Positions 1-6,306 of a stretch of 34,368 nt of DNA are shown here, in pieces; the first letter of the stretch is position 1; the number at the start of each line of letters is the position of its first letter. The position numbers and the translations under genes are program-made. The notes under the pieces were generated by a model that saw only the letters and a list, made by a program, of their open reading frames with translations, was not told the DNA's origin and did not search any database. Source of the stretch: Spirochaetaceae bacterium (GTDB lineage Bacteria; Spirochaetota; Spirochaetia; DSM-27196; SLAA01); contig PUOW01000440.1 of the NCBI GenBank assembly GCA_003552185.1, forward strand, positions 1 to 34,368, read 5' to 3'.

Positions 1-1254
1 CGACTCGCTGTTAGGTATCACAACCGGGCGGCGGCGACCGGAGTCGTCGGGCTCGCCGAGCTCGTACGACAGGCACTCGATCCCGGCTACACGGCCACGC
101 TCGTCTCCAAGAATGCGCTTGGGGCTGCGAAGGAAATGAAAGCGAACGCCTTCCTCCTCGGCGTGATCCACTTCTTCGACGCGGGCAGGCATCTCGGTTC
201 TGGTGCGGCGATAGATAACGTTGACCTCTTCGGCTCCGAGCCGCACCGCGGTGCGCGCGGCGTCCATCGCGACGTTCCCGCCGCCGAACACCGCCACCTT
301 GCGCGGCTCGAAGATCGGGGTATCGGCATGCCGGCGGTCGTAGGCCTTCATCATGTTGCTGCGCGTTAGGTATTCGTTTGCAGAGAACACGCCGACCAGG
401 TTTTCGCCCTCGATACCGAGGAACTTCGGAAGCCCGGCTCCGCTGCCGATGAAGATCGCGTCGAAGCCGTCTTTCGCAAGCAAGTCTTTGAGCTTGCGCG
501 TGCGCCCCACGAGGAAGTTCGTGCGAATCTCAACTCCCATTCGCTTCAGGGTCTCGATCTCTTCGTCGACGATTGCTTTCGGCAACCGAAACTCCGGAAT
601 CCCATACACCATGACGCCGCCGGGGCGGTGAAACGCCTCGAGCATCGTGACCGCGTGCCCTTCGCGGCGCAGGTCGGCCGCCACGGTGATGCTTGCCGGA
701 CCGCTTCCGACCACCGCGACGCGCTTACCGGTGTCGGGCTTCACCGCCGGAGCGTCTTGATCGGCACCGGCGCGGGCGCCCGCGCGGGCTCGGTCGGCGA
801 CGAACCGTTCGAGCCGCCCGATAGAAACCGACTGCATCGGGTCTTTGTACACCTTACCTACGGTGCAGGCCTCCTGGCACTGATTCTCTTGCGGGCAGAC
901 GCGCCCGCAGATCGCCGGAAGAATATTGGTTTCGCGAATGATCGAGATCGAGGTGTCGTAATCGCGGTCCTCGATTGCTTGAATGAAGGCCGGGATGTTG
1001 ATACGTACCGGGCACCCTTCGATGCAGGGAGCATTCTTGCACTGTAGGCAACGCGCCGCCTCCACGCGAGCCTGCGTCTCGCTGTAGCCGTAGGTCACCT
1101 CCGACATCGTGGATCGACGTTCCAGCGGGTCCTGCGCCGGCATGTCTTGCTGCGCTATCGCTAGGCGCTCTTTGCGCGTCGGGGTTCTGCCTTCAAACGA
1201 CTCGAGGATGCGTTCTGCCTCGGCTTCGAGCTGTTCGCGGGTCTTGGTGCTCAT
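1..1254 (-). CDS. NAD(P)-dependent oxidoreductase, glutamate synthase small subunit-like (NfnB-like), C-terminus off the window
   Basis: Reverse-strand translation from ATG at 1254 gives MSTKTREQLEAEAERILESFEGR... then CLQCKNAPCIEGCPVRINIPAFIQAIEDRDYDTSISIIRETNILPAICGRVCPQENQCQEACTVGK (GltD-type N-terminal Fe-S motifs). ATGA overlap with the upstream NfnA-like gene. Confidence 0.85.
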   Translation of the reverse strand, partial: MSTKTREQLEAEAERILESFEGRTPTRKERLAIAQQDMPAQDPLERRSTMSEVTYGYSETQARVEAARCLQCKNAPCIEGCPVRINIPAFIQAIEDRDYDTSISIIRETNILPAICGRVCPQENQCQEACTVGKVYKDPMQSVSIGRLERFVADRARAGARAGADQDAPAVKPDTGKRVAVVGSGPASITVAADLRREGHAVTMLEAFHRPGGVMVYGIPEFRLPKAIVDEEIETLKRMGVEIRTNFLVGRTRKLKDLLAKDGFDAIFIGSGAGLPKFLGIEGENLVGVFSANEYLTRSNMMKAYDRRHADTPIFEPRKVAVFGGGNVAMDAARTAVRLGAEEVNVIYRRTRTEMPARVEEVDHAEEEGVRFHFLRSPKRILGDERGRVAGIECLSYELGEPDDSGRRRPVVIPNSES

Positions 1255-2105
1255 CTGCGCATCTCCTCGATCTTGCAGTCTTCACGCGTGCGGTCTTCAA
1301 GAGCGCGCTGCTCTTGGTCGCGGTATGCCTCGAGGCGCTTCAACATATTGTCGAAATCAACCTCGCGACCGTCGAATTCGGGCCCGTCGATGCAGACGAA
1401 CTTAGTCTCGCCGCCGACCGTAACGCGGCAGCCGCCGCACATCCCGGTGCCGTCTACCATGATGGTGTTGAGCGACACCATGACCGGAATGTCGTACGGC
1501 CGCACCGTCTCGACGCAGAACTTCATCATGATCGGCGGGCCGATCGCGACCGCGAGCTCCGGAGGAGGCTCAGCGGCGCACACCTCGCCGAGCGGTTCGG
1601 TGACAAGCGCTTTGCGCCCGTACGAACCGTCGTCGGTACAGACAATGAGCTCATCGACCACGGCGCGAACCTCGTCTTCGAGAATCACGAGCTCGCGGTT
1701 GCGAGCACCGATGACCGCGGTTACGTGGTTTCCGGCTTCCTTCAGCGCCTGAAGTATCGGGTAGAGCGGGGCAACTCCGATTCCGCCCCCCACCGCAACC
1801 ACGCGCCCGAAACGACGGATCTCGGTGGGTCGGCCGAGTGGACCGAGGAGGTTCGCGATCTCGTCGCCTTGCCGCAGCTCGGCCAAGCGGCGAGTGGTGC
1901 GTCCTACCGCCTGAAAAATCAGCGTGATCGAGCCTTCGCTTTGATCGGCGTCGGCTATCGTGAGCGGAATGCGCTCTCCAAAGTTGTTGTCGAGCTGCAG
2001 GATCACGAACTGCCCGGGCTCACGCTCCTCGGCGATGAGCGGCGCCTCTACGCGTATCCGGAACACGTGCTCGGAAAGCTGTTGTTTTGCGAGTATACGA
2101 TTCAC
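1251..2105 (-). CDS. Sulfide dehydrogenase/ferredoxin-NADP reductase alpha subunit (NfnA-like), GTG start
   Basis: FAD/NAD-binding fold (GQFVILQLDNNFGERIPLTIAD, VAVGGGIGVAPLYPILQAL) and C-terminal cysteine cluster MCGGCRVTVGGETKFVCIDGPEFDG typical of NfnA/PyrK-like proteins. Confidence 0.85.
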   Translation of the reverse strand: MNRILAKQQLSEHVFRIRVEAPLIAEEREPGQFVILQLDNNFGERIPLTIADADQSEGSITLIFQAVGRTTRRLAELRQGDEIANLLGPLGRPTEIRRFGRVVAVGGGIGVAPLYPILQALKEAGNHVTAVIGARNRELVILEDEVRAVVDELIVCTDDGSYGRKALVTEPLGEVCAAEPPPELAVAIGPPIMMKFCVETVRPYDIPVMVSLNTIMVDGTGMCGGCRVTVGGETKFVCIDGPEFDGREVDFDNMLKRLEAYRDQEQRALEDRTREDCKIEEMRR

Positions 2106-2333
2106 GTCACCTATCCTCTGCGTTTCGTCTCATAGTAGCATCCAAACCAAGATCTCGTCGAACGGAAATGACCCGCACGAAATGACCCGCACGCCCACGC
2201 CTTTACGCCCGCGGCGGCCGCAGGTTCGCGGCCCCCACGTCGCCCGCATCGCTCGCCCGCGGTGGCCGTCCGCATTGCCCGTCGACCGCCGACCGCCGGC
2301 GGCGGAGCGGCGCAGGCGCACGCCGAGGCGCGG

Positions 2334-4523
2334 TTACACCGCGCGCGGCCCGAGCTCGGAGGAGTCGGGGATGTCCTTCTTCGTGATCGAGCACAAGATT
2401 TCGTCGGTGAGGGGTGAGATCGTCGAGATGCGGTTTGCCTGTTTCTCGACGATGCGTTCGAAGAGGTTGCGTACGAGCCGCCCGTTCCCGAAACTCTTGT
2501 CGCGCGACTGGTGAAGCTCGGTTAAGAGGTTCAGCACGGCGCGCCGCGCCGGTTTCGTGAGCGTAAACGAGGCGTTTTCGGTGAAGATCGCCAAGATCTT
2601 CATGAGATCCTTTGGGCTGTAGTGATCGAAGTAGAAGTACCGGTTGAAACGCGATTTGAGGCCCGGGTTTGAGTCGATGAATCGCTGCATCTCGTCGGGG
2701 TAGCCGGCGACGATCACGACCAGCCGGTCGCGATGGTCTTCCATGCGTTTGAGCAAGGTGTCGATCGCTTCTTGGCCGAAGTCCTTGCCCTGGCTGTCGC
2801 CGGGGCTGAGCGCGTAGGCTTCATCTATGAACAGCACGCCGTCGAGCGCCTCCTCAACGGTTTCGTTCACCTGTATCGCGGTTTGGCCCACATAACCGGC
2901 CACGAGCCCTGCGCGGTCGGTCTCGATGAGATGTCCGCTCTTGAGTAGCCCAAGGCATTTGTACACCTTGCCGAGGTAGCGCGCGACGGTAGTTTTGCCG
3001 GTGCCCGGTGGGCCGTGGAACACCGCGTGCATCGAGAACTGCGTCACCGGCAGGCCTCTGCGTTCGCGCTCTTGGTGCACCTTGATGAGGTTCACGAAGG
3101 TACGAACCTGTTCCTTCACCTTTGCCATCCCGATAAGGCGATCGATATGCTCCATCACCTCCTCGAGCGTTTCCTCTTGCTCCTCGGTCTGTATGCGCGC
3201 CGACTGCTTGCTGCGCTCTTTGCGTTTGGCCCCCGAGTCGGCCTCTCGGACCTGATCTTCGCCGTAGATAACGCGACGGATTCGCTGCAGCCGTCGCGCT
3301 CGCGCCTCCGAGGCCACGCCGTCGGCCTTGATCACCACCTGCGCAAAGGAGTAAAACACCGCCGCCATCTTGTCGAAGTGCGAGCTGTTTTCCTGCAAAT
3401 CGTACAATCTCAGGTACTCGAGCGAGCGCAGGACGTTTGCTTCCTTGGTGTAGCGTTCGGCCTTGCGAATCTCGTTTGCGAACAGGTTCCAGTGCGAGAG
3501 AATGGCCTTGCGTTGATGCAGCGGAAGCGATTCGTAGCGGAACAGATCGACGATGAGATCGCGATTCTTGATGAGGTTTTGGCGCAGCGGCATGAAGGTC
3601 ATCGCTACAAACAGCTTGCTCTCGTCGGAGACGCGGCTCTCGCCCTCGAGACAGAGATGCGCCACATACATCAAGTCGTCGGTCATCTGCTGCAGAAACG
3701 CGGGCTCGCCGTTGAACTGCTTGTACTTGTTTACCTCGAGAAACAACTTGCGCGACTCGGCGTGCAAGAACTTGAAGTTCTGAAGCTTCGCTTCCTGGGG
3801 CGTGAGTTGCAGTCTCGAGTCGGGCAGCTCGTCGTCGGAGTCATCGTTGTCATCGTTGTGGTCGGCATAGTTGGAGTCGTCGGCATAGTTGGAGTCGTCG
3901 GCGTCGTCGGCGTCGTCGGCGTGGGGCGCTTCGGCGGGCGGAGCATCGGCCGGCGGGTCTTCGCTCCGCGGCTCTGCAGAAGGCGTGGCCCGGTCGATAG
4001 GTTCCTCTGCTGCGCGCGACCGGTCGCGTTCGGTCTCGTCTTCGGCCGAGCCGTGGTCTGCCGGCGGGTCGGGAAGGTTTGGGTGCTCATCGATGGGCTC
4101 GCCGGCCTGCACGGCAAGCTTCACCCTTAGGTCTTCAACGAACGACTCGATTTGCTCGGCGGCTCGTGTGGAGGTGAGGACCACGGTTCCGCCGGTGTGA
4201 TGGACGTGAATACGAGTGGAGGAGGCGCCTTGCTTGAGATCGTAGGAGGTGAACGCGGAGTACTCTATGACCTCGGGACGCGCGCCGGAGCTGCCGTTGG
4301 CCAGAAACAGCAACCGACGATCCGTCACACAGAAGATGCCGGGAGTGCCCGACCCGGAGCCGGTCAGTCGTTTGCCGCGAAAAAACCCTTCGAGCACATT
4401 CTCGACCCGCTCGCCGTCGGTGAGGGCGTTCTCGAGCGCGCCGATGAGGTTTTTCTTGAACGATACGTGGCGCCAGTTCGAGATCGAACCAAGCTGCGAC
4501 TCAAGCTCCTCCGGCAACGGCAT
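2334..4523 (-). CDS. CbxX/CfxQ (SpoVK-like) AAA+ ATPase with N-terminal PH-like domain, acidic repeat linker and TerB-like middle region
   Basis: 729 aa. Walker A GPPGTGKTTVARYLGKVY, Walker B GVLFIDEAYAL, NPGLKSRFNRYFYFDHY. N-terminus ...GTPGIFCVTDRRLLFLANG... resembles bacterial PH-like. Middle ...VFYSFAQVVIKADGVASEARARRLQRI... resembles TerB. Confidence 0.85.
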   Translation of the reverse strand: MPLPEELESQLGSISNWRHVSFKKNLIGALENALTDGERVENVLEGFFRGKRLTGSGSGTPGIFCVTDRRLLFLANGSSGARPEVIEYSAFTSYDLKQGASSTRIHVHHTGGTVVLTSTRAAEQIESFVEDLRVKLAVQAGEPIDEHPNLPDPPADHGSAEDETERDRSRAAEEPIDRATPSAEPRSEDPPADAPPAEAPHADDADDADDSNYADDSNYADHNDDNDDSDDELPDSRLQLTPQEAKLQNFKFLHAESRKLFLEVNKYKQFNGEPAFLQQMTDDLMYVAHLCLEGESRVSDESKLFVAMTFMPLRQNLIKNRDLIVDLFRYESLPLHQRKAILSHWNLFANEIRKAERYTKEANVLRSLEYLRLYDLQENSSHFDKMAAVFYSFAQVVIKADGVASEARARRLQRIRRVIYGEDQVREADSGAKRKERSKQSARIQTEEQEETLEEVMEHIDRLIGMAKVKEQVRTFVNLIKVHQERERRGLPVTQFSMHAVFHGPPGTGKTTVARYLGKVYKCLGLLKSGHLIETDRAGLVAGYVGQTAIQVNETVEEALDGVLFIDEAYALSPGDSQGKDFGQEAIDTLLKRMEDHRDRLVVIVAGYPDEMQRFIDSNPGLKSRFNRYFYFDHYSPKDLMKILAIFTENASFTLTKPARRAVLNLLTELHQSRDKSFGNGRLVRNLFERIVEKQANRISTISPLTDEILCSITKKDIPDSSELGPRAV
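3861..3914. repeat. In-frame tandem repeats in the acidic linker of the AAA+ gene (18-bp unit gtcggcatagttggagtc x2, then 9-bp gtcggcgtc units)
   Basis: Direct reading: 3861-3878 and 3879-3896 are identical; they encode ADDSNY-type repeats. Confidence 0.85.
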
Positions 4524-4599
4524 GCGTGTGTTCCTTGCCTCCGGCTGCGGTGCGCGGTCGGCACCGAACCGGGTAGGCAGGCCCCGGAATCATGATCGG

Positions 4600-4839
4600 T
4601 TAGGTGACGTCTTTGAGGCTGAGCCCGTTCTTTTTGAGGTACGGCAGGAGCCCGAGCTTGCTCACGGTCCGCAGCGCGCGTGTGGAGAGCTTAAGACGAA
4701 CGGTTCGCCCAAGCTCAGGAACATAGAGACGCTTGTGGGTTACGTTCGGCTTCTGCCACTTCTTAGTCTTGTTGTGCGCGTGACTTACGTTATTGCCCGA
4801 CAACGGGCGCTTACCGGTAATGCTACATCGACGTGCCAT
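4600..4839 (-). CDS. rpmB: 50S ribosomal protein L28
   Basis: MARRCSITGKRPLSGNNVSHAHNKTKKWQKPNVTHKRLYVPELGRTVRLKLSTRALRTVSKLG. Confidence 0.95.
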   Translation of the reverse strand: MARRCSITGKRPLSGNNVSHAHNKTKKWQKPNVTHKRLYVPELGRTVRLKLSTRALRTVSKLGLLPYLKKNGLSLKDVT

Positions 4840-4880
4840 CTGTAGGTATCTCCTTCCCCTCGTTGAGTTATCAAACAGTT

Positions 4881-4952
4881 AGCGACCGACCGGAATCGAA
4901 CCGGCATCATCAGCTTGGAAGGCTGAGGTAATGGCCATTATACGACGGTCGC
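4881..4952 (-). tRNA. tRNA-Gly(TCC)
   Basis: Reverse strand GCGACCGTCGTATAATGGCCATTACCTCAGCCTTCCAAGCTGATGATGCCGGTTCGATTCCGGTCGGTCGCT; acceptor stem GCGACCG/CGGTCGC, anticodon TCC, GGTTCGATTCC T-arm. Confidence 0.93.
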
Positions 4953-4965
4953 GCGTGAGCTTCCT

Positions 4966-4995
4966 TACTTACCAGAGAAATGCCGCTTCTGTCAA
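4966..4995 (-). promoter_or_regulatory. Predicted sigma70-type promoter for tRNA-Gly/rpmB
   Basis: Reverse strand TTGACA (4995-4990), 18-nt spacer, TAAGTA (4971-4966). Confidence 0.6.
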
Positions 4996-5096
4996 GGCCG
5001 AGTACAGGGCTCCAAACGGTCCTGCAACGGCCTGCGTGTTCGGCGGTGCGCCGGGCGACGGACGCGTTCGAGGCCCGCGAATCGCGCGGTGCCGGA

Positions 5097-5125
5097 TTGA
5101 TACCTGGCTAGGATTACACTATAGT
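5097..5125 (+). promoter_or_regulatory. Predicted sigma70-type promoter for the PUR-domain gene, -10 inside a palindrome
   Basis: TTGATA (5097-5102), 17-nt spacer, TATAGT (5120-5125); CACTATAGTG (5118-5127) is a perfect 10-bp palindrome. Confidence 0.55.
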
Positions 5126-5229
5126 GCCCGTAGCGAAATCAATGCAACCCACAAAGCCGCACGCACCTAAGACGTGGCTGAGACAGACGCGCGAGATGCA
5201 CGGCACGCGAAGCGGAGGAGAGATCACAG

Positions 5230-5475
5230 ATGGGAACTCGAGGTGAGGTTTACTCCTCACGATTTCAGGCTAAGAGCGATAAGCGCACGTATTTCTTCAA
5301 CGTGAAGGAGAACCGCTTCGGTGATCTGTTCGTGAACATCGTAGAGAGCAAAAAACACGACGCCTCGGCACAGGGGATGGAGTACGAGCGTCATCAAATC
5401 GTGGTTTTTAAAGAAGATATGCCGGAGTTCCTGCGTTCGGTCGAGAAGGTAGGCGCATTTATGGACCGCCGGTAG
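5230..5475 (+). CDS. PUR-alpha-like nucleic acid-binding protein (DUF3276; resembles Borrelia BpuR)
   Basis: MGTRGEVYSSRFQAKSDKRTYFFNVKENRFGDLFVNIVESKK...YERHQIVVFKEDMPEFLRSVEKV: PUR/DUF3276 pattern; next to rnhB and smc as recalled for Borrelia. Confidence 0.8.
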   Translation: MGTRGEVYSSRFQAKSDKRTYFFNVKENRFGDLFVNIVESKKHDASAQGMEYERHQIVVFKEDMPEFLRSVEKVGAFMDRR

Positions 5476-5524
5476 CGACCGCCGGTTGCCACGACCGGTT
5501 GCCACGACCGGTAAACGGCGGTCG
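5464..5524. repeat. Decaying tandem repeats plus 9-bp inverted repeat at the PUR/rnhB convergent junction
   Basis: CCGGTTGCCACGA at 5482-5494 and 5495-5507, partial third copy; GACCGCCGGT at 5464 and 5477; CGACCGCCG (5476-5484) pairs with CGGCGGTCG (5516-5524). Confidence 0.8.
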
Positions 5525-5540
5525 AGCACGAGCGGCTCCG

Positions 5541-6113
5541 TTACGAGACTCCGCGAAAGCTTCGACGGTGGAGTAGGCAGCTCCCGAGCTGTTCGAGGAT
5601 GTGATAATGCCGAGCGGTTGGGTAGCCCTTGTGGCGCTCAAAGCCGTAGCGTCGGTCCAGTGCGGCGTAGGCGCACATGAAGCGGTCGCGGGCGGTTTTT
5701 GCAAGGATCGACGCGGCCTGTATCTCGGGATGTGTGCGGTCGCCGCCGACCACCGCGTGCGCCGGAATCGGCAGCGCCGGCGCGAACCTGCCGTCTATCA
5801 GCGCCGAGCTGAACGGCGCCGAACCATGCGGCTGCGCTCGGCGCGCGAGCGAACGATAGGCGCGCTGCATCGCGAGGAGCGTCGCGTGATGGATGTTCAG
5901 CCGGTCGATCTCGGCCGGCCAGCACCAGCCGATCCCGAATGCGTAGTCTTGCCGGATCAAACACTCGATCTCGGCGCGCTGCGCGGCGGTGAGCTGCTTC
6001 GAGTCGCGCAGCTGCGGCAACGGTGCTGCGTCAAGAAACGACACGGCGGCGGCGGTCACCGGACCGGCGATCGGGCCTCGACCGGCCTCATCGATTCCGC
6101 AGAGATACGACAT
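5541..6113 (-). CDS. rnhB: Ribonuclease HII
   Basis: MSYLCGIDEAGRGPIAGPVTAAAV...LRDSKQLTAAQRAEIE...HPEIQAASILAKTARDRFM...YGFERHKGYPTARHY. Confidence 0.93.
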   Translation of the reverse strand: MSYLCGIDEAGRGPIAGPVTAAAVSFLDAAPLPQLRDSKQLTAAQRAEIECLIRQDYAFGIGWCWPAEIDRLNIHHATLLAMQRAYRSLARRAQPHGSAPFSSALIDGRFAPALPIPAHAVVGGDRTHPEIQAASILAKTARDRFMCAYAALDRRYGFERHKGYPTARHYHILEQLGSCLLHRRSFRGVS

Positions 6114-6234
6114 ACCCGCGGTATACCCGGAAACCGGGCGGCGGAGCAAGCGTCTCGGGCCTGCGCGCGGCGCGCGTCGATCTACCCGGCGCAGGCGTGC
6201 AGGCGCACCGACAGAGCCCGACAGAGCCGGAGTC

Positions 6235-6264
6235 TTGCATAGCGGCGGGCGGCGGCGGTAATAT
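6235..6264 (+). promoter_or_regulatory. Predicted sigma70-type promoter for smc
   Basis: TTGCAT (6235-6240), 18-nt GC-rich spacer, TAATAT (6259-6264). Confidence 0.45.
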
Positions 6265-6306
6265 TGGAAACGGGCGCCGCGAGATTCGGCGCTACTGGGA
6301 GTGGGA

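Noticed and set aside
1314-2135. 273-aa plus-strand ORF
   Set aside because: Antisense to the well-supported NfnA-like gene.
3015-4130. 371-aa plus-strand ORF with VVGVVGIVG repeats
   Set aside because: Antisense to the AAA+ gene; repeats are the reverse reading of the Asp-rich linker.
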